A stretch of DNA of 64,000 bases from Lewinellaceae bacterium. GTDB taxonomy: Bacteria; Bacteroidota; Bacteroidia; Chitinophagales; Saprospiraceae. A program made the position numbers and the translations under genes. The notes below the pieces were generated by a model, which was not told the origin of the DNA, ran no database searches, and saw only the letters and a program-made list of their open reading frames with translations. The first letter of the stretch is position 1; each line of letters opens with the position of its first letter. The stretch spans positions 388,461 to 452,460 of the forward strand of contig JACJYH010000004.1 in NCBI GenBank assembly GCA_020636195.1. Reading direction: 5' to 3'. Shown piece by piece: positions 26,701-34,910 of the stretch.

Positions 26701-28167
26701 AGGAAGAACTTCCCATTGCCCATATTTTTTTTGCAAATCGGGGAAATATCTTCTTGGAGTATTCTTTGGATTTAAAGATCTAAAAGCAGGGCCTTTGGTT
26801 GCAGTACTTGCAGGTGGCATGGAAGCAGTTTCCCTGTCGAACTGTTCCCAACAATAGGTGAAATTTTGATAATTTTGACCATTTGCTTCATCTTCAAGAT
26901 AAAAAGATGTAGAGATGGGTACAAAATATTCGTTAGAAAAATCATTAAATTCAGGTGCTGCATACTCTAGGTTTTGAACATTGGCACAAGTTGCACCTTC
27001 ACCTGCTATCACATAGTTTAAAATTTCATTGATACTGTGATTATGAAAATAAGCATCACTATTATTTTGAACATTTGGGTCGCAGATGCCTGCATATCCC
27101 ATGATAGTACTAGCGCTTCCTGGTTCGTATGAAGCACTTAAACTTCTCTGACAACTATTGTTTTGGGTGTGATTCCCTCCAAATTGGTGTCCCATTTCAT
27201 GACACACATAATCAATGTCAAATGCATCTCCCTTTGGTGAAGGGTTCCCTGTTACACCCATAGCTTTACTATTTTTTGTGCAAACCGATCTCAAACTTGC
27301 GATACCTCCATCACCTGTTCCAAAGACATGTCCAATGTCATAGTTATTTGTTCCAATGACATTATCTACAGTTATTTGGTTTTCATCTAACATTGCTTCA
27401 GAGTTCAAGTTTGAAAATGGATCAGAATTCCCATCCAAATAGATAAGCCTATCTGTATTCCCTACTAAAGTTAAATGGATAGCTAGGTCATTTTCATAAA
27501 CAGAATTCACACGTGTAACGGAATTATTATATGCCGCTAGTACTTTTTCCACAGTACCACCAAAAAACTTTGCATATTCTCCGGTACAAGATAAAGCCAA
27601 CCTATAAGTTCGCAATTGACAATCTCCCAATGATATCCCATTTACGTCCAAAGGAGTTGAAGGATCATCATTGTAAAATAGGCAACTTTTATGGTTAGCA
27701 GCAGAACTCAATGGTTTGTACATGATATACTCATCGCCGTTCTCAAGAGTTATTGGGTCTAAATACAACCTGTCTCCTGACGTGGAAATATATGTAATAT
27801 TGATATATTCCGGTGAAGTGGTCAAAAATATTTTCCATTCATTGGAATCAGTTAAACTGCCAATGAAAGACTTTATTTTTGGATATTTTTGGCTGAGTTC
27901 ATCGTCAAATACTTTATATGGACGTAAGGTGGCATCGCGTTGTTTTCCATCAATAAATGGGATAGGAATTTGTATATTTTCGCTTCTCTGTGCTAAAAGC
28001 AAATTATTAAATTCATCCAAATGAATTCCGGCAGTGAATAGGATTTCATATTTTTCGTTGGTAGAATTTGGATTGTACTGATCACTTTCATGGATATTCC
28101 ATTGACTGTAACCTATTTCAAAAAAAATGGAAGTGAATATAATCAATAAAACATACCTGATTTGCAT
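23794..28167 (-). CDS. Secreted reprolysin-type metalloprotease with SprB-like repeats and T9SS type A domain
   Basis: A 1457-residue secreted protein. A signal peptide (1-21) and pro-region precede a metzincin domain (about 180-400) with the zinc motif HEMGHQFGGNH: H323, E324, H327, H333, and a Met-turn at M356 in STIMGYAG. Beta-sandwich domains follow, then several SprB-like repeats (ATGGLGDISFKL, SGGVAPYYYSLDGG, SGGTPPYQYSF, GGTPPYTYSIDNG) at about residues 1030-1370. The final 76 residues, from IVPNPTSGQF to VKLIKI, are a T9SS type A sorting domain. It is predicted to be an extracellular or surface protease. The only nearby transcription stop candidate is the hairpin at 23743. Confidence 0.92.
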   Translation of the reverse strand: MQIRYVLLIIFTSIFFEIGYSQWNIHESDQYNPNSTNEKYEILFTAGIHLDEFNNLLLAQRSENIQIPIPFIDGKQRDATLRPYKVFDDELSQKYPKIKSFIGSLTDSNEWKIFLTTSPEYINITYISTSGDRLYLDPITLENGDEYIMYKPLSSAANHKSCLFYNDDPSTPLDVNGISLGDCQLRTYRLALSCTGEYAKFFGGTVEKVLAAYNNSVTRVNSVYENDLAIHLTLVGNTDRLIYLDGNSDPFSNLNSEAMLDENQITVDNVIGTNNYDIGHVFGTGDGGIASLRSVCTKNSKAMGVTGNPSPKGDAFDIDYVCHEMGHQFGGNHTQNNSCQRSLSASYEPGSASTIMGYAGICDPNVQNNSDAYFHNHSINEILNYVIAGEGATCANVQNLEYAAPEFNDFSNEYFVPISTSFYLEDEANGQNYQNFTYCWEQFDRETASMPPASTATKGPAFRSLNPKNTPRRYFPDLQKKYGQWEVLPSVARQMHFRSTVRNNSIGGGCVAQKDVTVNFVASAGPFVVTDPNLSNVKWYVGSKQVVKWNVANTDAEPINAKSVNIYLSKDGGLTYPILLAQEVPNSGSAEIVVPNIPTTAARVMVEGLGNRFFDVSNQSFKILNTFTTNAEKSTYSICEENDLQIKLYLKPISNNVVDTIRLFLTNVPTPVSAQFLGGDIVILESEVSQDSAILHVENLSNLPLGSHTFEVIARNGSEENTILITLDKGTFEISNIQIIGPDDGAIFTEIPLIAWQPIEGVSKYEINVSNSNLGSWAVHPTTDTTGYATSSEGQFFWRVKPISACADLPASEWRMGYLSDDGRETTIVNKNDIYVTDRIGGYTLKRSDLLLLDTFGLDTRIYINRDSGQITIYDKTLNIYYQNFDYFTYNKLLSGDIMLNFSNDSILHALLFLYILDHKGRWKGKVELRLHRVLETSMPQFGYKIIEPITCFDHPYATVEFVHLGMDNVTFILNNSDTVKMNSMILPSGVFTTRVVDQFGTQLDSFQLVVPQPPTLNLDISQMNYNLIASATGGLGDISFKLDQGDLVNENVFSNISNGIHEIQAIDELGCKVVKSFEVNILPLTLDFTYDTIKCSADKTSLVMHASGGVAPYYYSLDGGAFQPDSVFLVKGGMYTLAIKDAGDKMLSMDSVMLIAPTALFANTSVIKYDCVIAASGGTPPYQYSFNDIDFQSNDTLHFAGNGSYKVYIKDNNGCRITRNITINVFNALNPNAKNITCYGANDGSVKFVYLNGTAPFNVSFSGSTFSTNRIYANLPAGDYDYVVYDSKSDTVKGSVTIIEPDSLELDISITGNGFTLQGIGGTPPYTYSIDNGKLFIQSNEFNSLPDGEYHVAVKDNSNCITYQTVTLTATESFDNAKLIIVPNPTSGQFHIQNLESLNGDVKSIQLLDTYGRIVLRMKAEQNVQSSINIKELPSGAYWVNLIGNTTNTYVKLIKI

Positions 28168-28263
28168 AGACGTACTATTTTACTGTAAAACTACGTCAAT
28201 TGGCTGAATTAGTGGTAATATTATAATTGAAAATAAAATAGTGTCTTTTCAAACACTAGTTCA

Positions 28264-28755
28264 TCATTTTTTAATTCTCTTCAACACATCTAATTCGCCA
28301 CCTGATTGAAAGTCCAATCCTAACTTTGACAATTCATTAAAAACAATGTGTCCTTTTGCAAAAAAATACACATTCACATTATCGGTGTGAACAATGCCAA
28401 CCATTTCTTCAAGGTATTTACCTTTATCCACAACATACAACTTTGAATGGGTTTTATTAGCTTTCACATCTACCAAAAGATCTAAATTGCGGCTGGAGAT
28501 CAATTGCTGTAATTTGTCTTTATCCTTGGTAGCGACATCTTGAGAATCATGAAATAAATAAATATCCGCAGCATCGATAGTTGTTTCTAATTTTGAATCG
28601 TTGTCTTTGATTTTTTTGAATTGATTACTTAGATCAATATAATAAACGCCCTCATCATTTTTATACTTTCTGAAAATATGAAAAAAATCAGATTGAGATT
28701 GAGCACACAATGCTGACATTATCATGAATAGAGACAGTAACATTTTCATATGCAA
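28264..28755 (-). CDS. DUF4252-like secreted protein
   Basis: A 163-residue exported protein with a signal peptide at about residues 1-20 (several alternative Met codons within the first five residues). The mature part has the pattern DFFHIFRKYKNDEGVYYIDLS and an internal LDLLVDVKANKTHSKLYV strand, resembling the DUF4252 family found behind Bacteroidota ECF sigma genes. It is the last and most divergent of three related genes in this operon, separated from the second by a 160-bp MITE-like insertion. Biochemical function of the family is unknown. Confidence 0.7.
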   Translation of the reverse strand: MHMKMLLSLFMIMSALCAQSQSDFFHIFRKYKNDEGVYYIDLSNQFKKIKDNDSKLETTIDAADIYLFHDSQDVATKDKDKLQQLISSRNLDLLVDVKANKTHSKLYVVDKGKYLEEMVGIVHTDNVNVYFFAKGHIVFNELSKLGLDFQSGGELDVLKRIKK

Positions 28756-28774
28756 TATATTATAAAATTTGGAT

Positions 28775-28940
28775 TAAGAGTATGTTTAAAATTTATCCTT
28801 TAGCAAGAAAATGTATTATTTTGGCTACAAATTCGTTAAATTTTTCGTCGTATTGCCCACATTCGACTGCAAAATTTGCCTTTTTTCGCTCAAAATAATT
28901 CCATTTTATTATCCAAAAACAAAATTTAAACATACTCTAA
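28775..28940. mobile_element. MITE-like element, 160 bp, flanked by TAA duplications
   Basis: The termini gagtatgtttaaa (28778) and tttaaacatactc (ending 28937) are inverted copies. Similarity continues inwards for about 45 bases on each side, including a shared ttattttg core. TAA occurs directly outside both ends (28775-28777 and 28938-28940), as expected of a 3-bp target duplication. No coding capacity is present. The size, termini and TNA target resemble miniature derivatives of IS5-type elements, but the parental element is not in this window. Confidence 0.65.
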
Positions 28941-29485
28941 ATTGATTTAAAGTTAGGGTTTGATTTTTTAAGCTTTGTTTTAATCCAAACGGACCATTTT
29001 TCAAAAATAGCATAAGGTAAAGCAGCATCTATTTTGGCTCCGAAGATTTTCTGACCATCAGTACTTAAGATTACAGCGCCATCAATTTTATCTTTACCGC
29101 TATGAATCAGAAATTTATTCAAATAACCATTGGCTTGAATGGATGAAAAAATTTCAAATCCATCATTTTCTGAAAAATCATTGGAATAGTTTTCAATGAT
29201 CTTGAATGTATTGTATTTTGAACTGTCCAAATCGGTAAAAACGACCTGAATACCTTTCACATACTTTTCAAAATCATACCACCATTTCTCAGGAAACCCT
29301 TGATTTATGAGCCATTTTAGTGGAAGGTCTTCCGGTAAATCTATTATTTTACCATGTTTGGTATTGCTGATTTGCCGAAATGCAGTATCAAGTGTTTTTT
29401 GGCTGCTCAAATTAATTGGAAACAAAATCAACAAGAAAAACAATGCCGGAAAAGATATTCTGTAAGCCTTCAAGCTTGGCATCAT
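28937..29485 (-). CDS. Secreted protein of the DUF4252 cassette
   Basis: A 182-residue exported protein with a long signal segment (about residues 8-28, ending LSSQ). The mature part has no motif I can name, but its size, signal peptide and place between two DUF4252-type genes suggest a diverged paralogue. Its stop codon TAG uses the first base of the MITE-like element: removing the element restores TAA at the same position, so the insertion did not change the protein. It begins 7 bases after the upstream DUF4252 gene's stop, implying one operon. Confidence 0.65.
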   Translation of the reverse strand: MMPSLKAYRISFPALFFLLILFPINLSSQKTLDTAFRQISNTKHGKIIDLPEDLPLKWLINQGFPEKWWYDFEKYVKGIQVVFTDLDSSKYNTFKIIENYSNDFSENDGFEIFSSIQANGYLNKFLIHSGKDKIDGAVILSTDGQKIFGAKIDAALPYAIFEKWSVWIKTKLKKSNPNFKSI

Positions 29486-29492
29486 CAGCTCA

Positions 29493-29996
29493 TTATTTTT
29501 TAACTTTATCTAGGTGCTCAGCTCCTTCAATGTTGAGCTTGGATGCTAACTTTGAAATTTTATTTAAGTCAATATTGCCTACGAAACTGATCATTGTAAA
29601 TTCACTGGCACTCCCAACAAGGAGAAGAAGTTCGCTGATTTTGCCATTGGTTTCCTTTGTCACAAATCGTACGTTGGATCCTTTTTCCTTGACAGTTATC
29701 AATTCTTCATATTCCTTTATGGCCAACCTTTTATTTGCTTCAGTATAAATTTGTTGAGGGTTTTTCTCTGTAGATAAAATTCTCAATCCTTTCAGGTCTT
29801 TGACGATTTCTTTAAATTCATTTTGATCACTTTCAGAAGTCATTTTGGCCACCATTTGAAACATTTTTGGAGCAACATAGACGACTTTGAAATCTGCATT
29901 GTTTTGATAATCATTGAACAGCTTTTCTATTGCATCTTGACCGAATGAAATAGATATAAAACTAAGGGTAAATATTATTGAAAAAAGGGATTTCAT
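29493..29996 (-). CDS. DUF4252 domain protein
   Basis: A 167-residue exported protein, signal peptide about residues 1-19 ending at FGQ. The mature domain shows the family pattern: an amphipathic IEKLFNDYQNNADFKVVYVAPKMF region, a DLKGLRILST strand, a YEELITVKEKGSNVRFVTKE hairpin and a closing strand FTMISFVGNIDLNKISKL. DUF4252 genes are habitually found beside ECF sigma and anti-sigma genes in Bacteroidota, exactly as here. The role is unknown. Confidence 0.88.
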   Translation of the reverse strand: MKSLFSIIFTLSFISISFGQDAIEKLFNDYQNNADFKVVYVAPKMFQMVAKMTSESDQNEFKEIVKDLKGLRILSTEKNPQQIYTEANKRLAIKEYEELITVKEKGSNVRFVTKETNGKISELLLLVGSASEFTMISFVGNIDLNKISKLASKLNIEGAEHLDKVKK

Positions 29997-30025
29997 ATTT
30001 TATTTTAATTGTTAAATTGATAAAA

Positions 30026-30490
30026 TTATTGAATAAATATATTGGCTTTATTGACGTACGCCATATTTTCAAGCACAATATTTTGGCTATGGTTTAATTT
30101 CTTGGATAACATCATCAAAGCTTCCTCAGTGATCCGTTTTGCTTCTTCCGGATCATCCACTTCCCCTATTTCTGCTTGGGCAAATCCTTGATTAAGTTTA
30201 TTGGAATCCTGATATCTGTTAAAAATAAATAAACTTGCTGTGATGAATGCGAAAACTGCTGCGACGCTGATCCATTTTCTGCTATTCAGTTTTACTACTT
30301 TTGTTTCTTTTTCAGGAATATGAATATCCTGTTTACGCTCGAAATAAGTGAATAATGGAGCAAATTGCTGATGTTCAGGATGAATTTCGGTAGAAGAAAA
30401 ATACTTTTTTAATGTCACTTCCTCTTCCAAAGTGGATTCACCATCCCAGTACTTTTCTAAAATTATATCTATGGTATTTTTAGGTATCAT
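30026..30490 (-). CDS. Anti-sigma-factor-like single-span membrane protein
   Basis: A 154-residue protein overlapping the sigma gene stop by 11 bases. The cytoplasmic N-terminus (about residues 1-70) contains the DGESTLEEEVTLKKYFSS pattern of Bacteroidota anti-sigma regulators, in which a short helical domain binds sigma. A membrane helix follows at about 73-91, with a periplasmic tail that has a DDPEEAKRITEEALMMLSKKL helix. Its position directly after an ECF sigma factor supports the assignment. Confidence 0.78.
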   Translation of the reverse strand: MIPKNTIDIILEKYWDGESTLEEEVTLKKYFSSTEIHPEHQQFAPLFTYFERKQDIHIPEKETKVVKLNSRKWISVAAVFAFITASLFIFNRYQDSNKLNQGFAQAEIGEVDDPEEAKRITEEALMMLSKKLNHSQNIVLENMAYVNKANIFIQ

Positions 30491-30995
30491 ACTTTTTAAA
30501 ATTTCTTTTAAGTAACTCGTCTTTTAATGACTTCCTTGCCCTATGCAAGGACACTTTGACAAAATCTAAACTAGTATCCAACATTTCGGCTATTTCTTTA
30601 TAAGAATAACCTTCTACATCTCTTAAATGTATGATCATCCTTTGTTTTTCAGGGAGATCATTCACCAAATCCATAACAAACTTCAGGCTCTCATCCGCTT
30701 CCATCTGTTTGTCCTGAGTATGGTCGTGGTCGCGAATATGATGAAATTCATCAATGTCTTTGGTATTGATTTTTCGGCTCCTCACTTTATCTATGGCAAG
30801 ATTTCTTGTCACAGTCATGCACCAAGCTTCCTTGTTATCCAAACCGGAATATTGTTCTTGCCTATTCCAAATTTTAATCAACAATTCCTGCATGATGTCT
30901 TCTGCATCTTGCACATTTCCCACAATATTATAAGCAAATCGAAATAACTTATCTTTAAAAGGTAAATCGAGAATACTGACTTTATCCGTTTGCAT
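30480..30995 (-). CDS. ECF-type RNA polymerase sigma factor
   Basis: A 171-residue ECF sigma factor. Region 2 (about 10-85) includes FAYNIVGNVQDAEDIMQELLIKIW and EAWCMTVTRNLAIDKVRSRK. Region 4 (about 110-165) includes LPEKQRMIIHLRDVEGYSYKEIAEML and the helix-turn-helix LDFVKVSLHRARKSL. It heads a five-gene operon with an anti-sigma-like membrane protein and three secreted proteins of DUF4252 type. The divergent gene starts 124 bases away. Confidence 0.93.
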   Translation of the reverse strand: MQTDKVSILDLPFKDKLFRFAYNIVGNVQDAEDIMQELLIKIWNRQEQYSGLDNKEAWCMTVTRNLAIDKVRSRKINTKDIDEFHHIRDHDHTQDKQMEADESLKFVMDLVNDLPEKQRMIIHLRDVEGYSYKEIAEMLDTSLDFVKVSLHRARKSLKDELLKRNFKKYDT

Positions 30996-31089
30996 TCTGG
31001 TTTACGACGGTTTAATAATTAAAAATGTTACAAATATGATATTTTTTTTAATTCTTTTGAAAATCACATGATAAAATATTTTTATGTAT

Positions 31090-31097
31090 TATCTTTG
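31090..31097 (+). promoter_or_regulatory. Putative flippase gene -7 element
   Basis: TATCTTTG fits TAnnTTTG, 22 bases before the TTG start at 31120. Confidence 0.4.
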
Positions 31098-31119
31098 ATT
31101 TAAATTAGAGTTAGAAATA

Positions 31120-32622
31120 TTGGGCATCATTTTCAGACAAAGTGCTAAATCCACACTTGTAAATCTAGCTGCCACCTTCATGGGATTTATCAGTTTGGTA
31201 TTCATTTATCCTTATAATTTTGAATACTACAGTATTTTTCAGGCTATTTTCAGCAACGCATACATCATTTTACCTTTTCTTGGATTGGGCATCAATGGCG
31301 CTATTATAAAATTCTATCCAATATTTAGGGAAAAATCTTTAGACAAAGAATTACTTCCCTTCTTCCTACTTTTAGCATCCATCACAACGATTGTAGGTAC
31401 TCTAATTTTGGGTTTGATTTATGTAAGTTTTAAGAGTGCGCTGTTTCATATCTTTCCCAATTTACATAAAGTAGAGTCGCATTGGCTAATGATTATTGTA
31501 ATGGCATGGATACTCAATTTTAGCATTATTTTTCTCTATTATTGCAATGCAAAGCTTAGGATCGTTATACCTGATTTACTTTACAATGCTTCGCTAAAGT
31601 TCGTTCTGCCTATTTTGATCTTATTATCTTATCTATGGTCGGTTAGTTTAGATACTTTCAAGACCTGGATTCTCATTTATTACGTACTGATACTTGTACT
31701 ATTAATAGTGTATGCCATTAATCTCGACTCCATTAAATGGAAAGTACCAAAGTCATTAGACAAAAGCTTGAAACAGTCTATATTGAATTTCATGGGTTAT
31801 TCTACCTTAAATGGTTTGGGAGCTACACTTGCACTTCGCATAGATATGGTCATGATAGGTGCCATGTTAAACTTGGAATCTGTTGGAGTTTACGCTTACT
31901 TATTGACCATCAGCAATGTCATGGATCTACCTTCCAAATCTTTAAATCAGATATCTGCTCCGGTAATTTCAAAAAATTGGACTGAAAATGATATTAAAAA
32001 TATCCAAGATGTTTATACAAAGTCAGCAATTTTGGGAGGAGCCATTAGTATGGGACTTTTTCTATTGATCTATGCTGTTTGGCCTTATGTTTTGGATTTG
32101 ATTCCATCAGGTAAAATTCCGGAAGGATTACTAAATACCGGCATAATCTTACTGATTTTGGGAATGGCGAGAGTAATTGACATTATCACAGGAGTCAATA
32201 ATTTGATACTTAGTTATTCAAAATTATATAAATACAATCTATATTTTCTCTTATTTTTGGCTGCAATCAATATAACCATGAATTATTTCTTAATCAAAGA
32301 TTATGGAATGGTGGGAGCTGCTACATCAACGCTTGTATCCTATTTTATTTACAATGTCATCAAATACATTTTTGTACGGCACAATTTCGGTTTTAAATTA
32401 CCTTTGAATCCTATTGCAGGAATGATGTTATGGTTTTCTGCTTGCATCATACTTATGTCTAAAGTGCACTTGAGTTTTCATCCAATTTTGAACATCATGA
32501 TTATTGGTACATTTATTTCAATTTTGTTTGGCATTGGAATTTGGATTTTGAATCCATATAATTTAATTCAAGATTTGGTGAAAGACACTCTGAAAAACCT
32601 TAACATATTTCAAAAAAAATAG
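31120..32622 (+). CDS. Polysaccharide flippase (MOP superfamily, Wzx-like)
   Basis: A 500-residue membrane protein with about 12-14 hydrophobic helices throughout. The opening GIIFRQSAKSTLVNLAATFMGF and the polar GYSTLNGLGATLALRIDMVMIGAML segment are typical of the Bacteroidota oligosaccharide/lipopolysaccharide flippase branch of the MOP superfamily. Translation begins at TTG (31120); no upstream ATG fits. The gene stands alone, without glycosyltransferase neighbours. Its stop codon lies inside a hairpin shared with the opposing rpmH gene. Substrate unknown. Confidence 0.88.
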   Translation: MGIIFRQSAKSTLVNLAATFMGFISLVFIYPYNFEYYSIFQAIFSNAYIILPFLGLGINGAIIKFYPIFREKSLDKELLPFFLLLASITTIVGTLILGLIYVSFKSALFHIFPNLHKVESHWLMIIVMAWILNFSIIFLYYCNAKLRIVIPDLLYNASLKFVLPILILLSYLWSVSLDTFKTWILIYYVLILVLLIVYAINLDSIKWKVPKSLDKSLKQSILNFMGYSTLNGLGATLALRIDMVMIGAMLNLESVGVYAYLLTISNVMDLPSKSLNQISAPVISKNWTENDIKNIQDVYTKSAILGGAISMGLFLLIYAVWPYVLDLIPSGKIPEGLLNTGIILLILGMARVIDIITGVNNLILSYSKLYKYNLYFLLFLAAINITMNYFLIKDYGMVGAATSTLVSYFIYNVIKYIFVRHNFGFKLPLNPIAGMMLWFSACIILMSKVHLSFHPILNIMIIGTFISILFGIGIWILNPYNLIQDLVKDTLKNLNIFQKK

Positions 32623-32648
32623 GTTATAATCTTTTGAATTATAACCTA
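32620..32648. terminator. Shared terminator hairpin between flippase and rpmH
   Basis: Perfect 11-base arms (32620-32630 and 32638-32648) with a 7-base loop. On the minus strand the hairpin is followed by an eight-T run, a strong terminator for rpmH; on the plus strand the tail is weaker. The left arm begins with the flippase stop codon itself. Confidence 0.8.
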
Positions 32649-32676
32649 CTTCAATTTTTAGAAACAGACTACTAGC

Positions 32677-32832
32677 CTATTTTGTATGCATTTCGTCAGA
32701 GACTGTCAATCTATGTCTTCCTCTTGCTCTTCTTTTGGCAAGAACTCTTCGGCCATTTTTTGTTGCCATTCTTGTTCTAAATCCATGCTTATTGACTCTC
32801 TTTCTATTGGACGGTTGATACGTACGTTTCAT
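32677..32832 (-). CDS. rpmH: 50S ribosomal protein L34
   Basis: A 51-residue protein that reads MKRTYQPSNRKRVNKHGF, then FRTRMATKNGRRVLAKRRARG, the unmistakable L34 signature, with a short C-terminal extension (RHRLTVSDEMHTK) common in Bacteroidota. The start is the ATG at 32832. A -7 element lies at 32886-32893 and a strong terminator follows at 32620-32648, so it is transcribed alone. It is not next to rnpA or dnaA, the usual partners in many bacteria. Confidence 0.98.
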   Translation of the reverse strand: MKRTYQPSNRKRVNKHGFRTRMATKNGRRVLAKRRARGRHRLTVSDEMHTK

Positions 32833-32885
32833 TATTTTTTACTTTTCTATGCTTGAAAAAACTGGTATATTTTTAAAAAAGACTG

Positions 32886-32893
32886 CAAAGATA
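32886..32893 (-). promoter_or_regulatory. Putative rpmH -7 element
   Basis: Minus-strand TATCTTTG fits TAnnTTTG, 53 bases before the rpmH ATG, within the gap after rho. Confidence 0.45.
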
Positions 32894-32931
32894 CATTAAT
32901 AATCTAAAAAATGTTGCTTTACACTATTTTT

Positions 32932-34764
32932 TTAACCATTCATTGATATTATAAACTCTTCATTACTTGTGGTACCCATCATGTGTTTTTTGATGAACTC
33001 CATAGCTTCATCCGGCTTCATATCAGCCAAATGATTTCTTAACACAAATAATTTTGTCAAAATAGATTCTGGCAACAATAGTTCTTCCCTCCTTGTACTA
33101 GACTTCGTAATATCAATAGCAGGATACATACGTTTATTTGCCAACGATCTATCTAACTGAAGTTCCATGTTACCGGTACCTTTGAATTCTTCAAAGATAA
33201 CTTCATCCATTTTAGAACCAGTATCAATCAGTGCAGTTGCTAAAATGGTTAAAGATCCACCTCCTTCTATATTACGTGCCGCACCAAAGAATTTCTTAGG
33301 CTTGTGCAAGGCATTGGATTCCACACCACCCGAAAGTACCCTTCCACTAGTTGGTGCCACAGTATTATATGCTCTAGCTAAACGCGTGATCGAATCCAAT
33401 AATACAACGACATCATGTCCTGATTCGACAAGCCTTTTTGCTTTCTCTAATACAATACCCGCTACACGGACGTGGTTTTCAGCCGGTTCATCGAATGTAC
33501 TGGATAAAACTTCAGCATGCACTGATCTACGCATGTCTGTAACTTCTTCAGGTCTTTCATCGATTAGTAACACAATAAGGTAACATTCAGGATGATTGTC
33601 AGCAATTGCATTAGCAATATCCTTTAATAAAAATGTCTTACCCGTTTTTGGTTGGGCTACAATGAGTCCTCGCTGACCTTTTCCGATTGGGGTAAACATA
33701 TCAATCATCCTATTGCCGTAATCTTTACCAGCGGGATGTGTGGTCAATTTGAACTTCTCATTTGGAAATAACGGAGTTAAATAGTCAAAAGGCACCCTTT
33801 CCTTGAGCTTCTGAGGATCCAAGCCATTGATACTATTCACCTTCAATAGTGCAAAATACTTCTCGCCATCCTTTGGCGGTCTAATAGTACCATGAACTGT
33901 ATCACCTGTCTTCAAGCCAAATAGCTTTATTTGAGATGGGCTCACGTAGATGTCATCAGGTGATGATAAATAATTATAATCAGAAGACCTCAGAAATCCA
34001 TATCCATCCACCATCAATTCCAAAATACCTTCGCTTTCTATGACACCATCTAGATCCGGAGTAAATTTTGGAACTTCGGGTTTAGGTTCCGGCGCAACTT
34101 GACGCTGCTCATACTTGGGTTCTTGCCTTCTATTTTGTATTTGTGGTTCAACATATTGTTCTGTTGATCTTGATTCAGGTGGTGTCGTCTCTGCGCTTTT
34201 CACCTCATTTACTTGATTTCTTACAGCTGCATCAACATCTTTTGGTACATATTCTATGCGTTGTGGATTTTTATGTAATCTAGGTCTATCCTTTTTAACA
34301 TCTCCATCACTACTTTGAGCATCCTTTTCTGTTACTCCTTTATCTTGAGATTCTACTTCTGATGTACCCTGATCAGCATCTTTAATTTCTGCGGTGTGTT
34401 GCTCAGTTTCTTTTTTTGAAGGCCTGCCTCTTCTTTTAGGTTTTTCGGTTTCTTCTGCCTCTGCACTTATTTCGGAAACAGTTGAAGCCTTTATTTCAGA
34501 AGGTTGTTCTGGTTCTGTGGTAGGTTTTGGTCGTATTTCCTTTGATGCAGGTACTTGAGAAGATTTATCGAATCTTGCAGGCATCTCAGACCTTGGAGCT
34601 TTGACTGCTTCAGTGCTGTTTTTTGATACGATGGCTTGTTGGTCCAGTATTTTGTAAATTAATTCTTGCTTGCTGAATCTTTTCACATTGCGAAGTCCTA
34701 ATTTCTCTGCTAATGCTTTCAAATCAGGCACTAACATATCGTTTAATTGTAATATATCATACAT
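32932..34764 (-). CDS. rho: Transcription termination factor Rho with long N-terminal insertion
   Basis: A 610-residue Rho helicase. Residues 1-46 are the SAP-like N-terminal domain (LNDMLVPDLKALAEKLGL). About 47-240 are a low-complexity insertion rich in Glu, Lys, Ser and Pro with a KPKRRGRPSKKE AT-hook-like patch. About 245-320 form the cold-shock RNA-binding domain (VDGYGFLR). The rest is the hexameric ATPase with the P-loop PKTGKT near residue 372 and VVLLDSITRLARAYN, ending in the Q/R-loop region. Insertions of this kind are known in Bacteroidota Rho. A leader of about 175 bases with palindromes precedes it. Confidence 0.96.
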   Translation of the reverse strand: MYDILQLNDMLVPDLKALAEKLGLRNVKRFSKQELIYKILDQQAIVSKNSTEAVKAPRSEMPARFDKSSQVPASKEIRPKPTTEPEQPSEIKASTVSEISAEAEETEKPKRRGRPSKKETEQHTAEIKDADQGTSEVESQDKGVTEKDAQSSDGDVKKDRPRLHKNPQRIEYVPKDVDAAVRNQVNEVKSAETTPPESRSTEQYVEPQIQNRRQEPKYEQRQVAPEPKPEVPKFTPDLDGVIESEGILELMVDGYGFLRSSDYNYLSSPDDIYVSPSQIKLFGLKTGDTVHGTIRPPKDGEKYFALLKVNSINGLDPQKLKERVPFDYLTPLFPNEKFKLTTHPAGKDYGNRMIDMFTPIGKGQRGLIVAQPKTGKTFLLKDIANAIADNHPECYLIVLLIDERPEEVTDMRRSVHAEVLSSTFDEPAENHVRVAGIVLEKAKRLVESGHDVVVLLDSITRLARAYNTVAPTSGRVLSGGVESNALHKPKKFFGAARNIEGGGSLTILATALIDTGSKMDEVIFEEFKGTGNMELQLDRSLANKRMYPAIDITKSSTRREELLLPESILTKLFVLRNHLADMKPDEAMEFIKKHMMGTTSNEEFIISMNG

Positions 34765-34910
34765 ATTTTAAAATTATCAATTTGTACTGAAGGTCAATAA
34801 ATTATAGCTGGTAAATTCATGCTCAAACACCTATTCAGACCACACATGCGCCAAAGGCGAAAATCAGATGTCTAAGAATGTTTTGTAAACTAATGTTTTT
34901 TGAAAAAATC

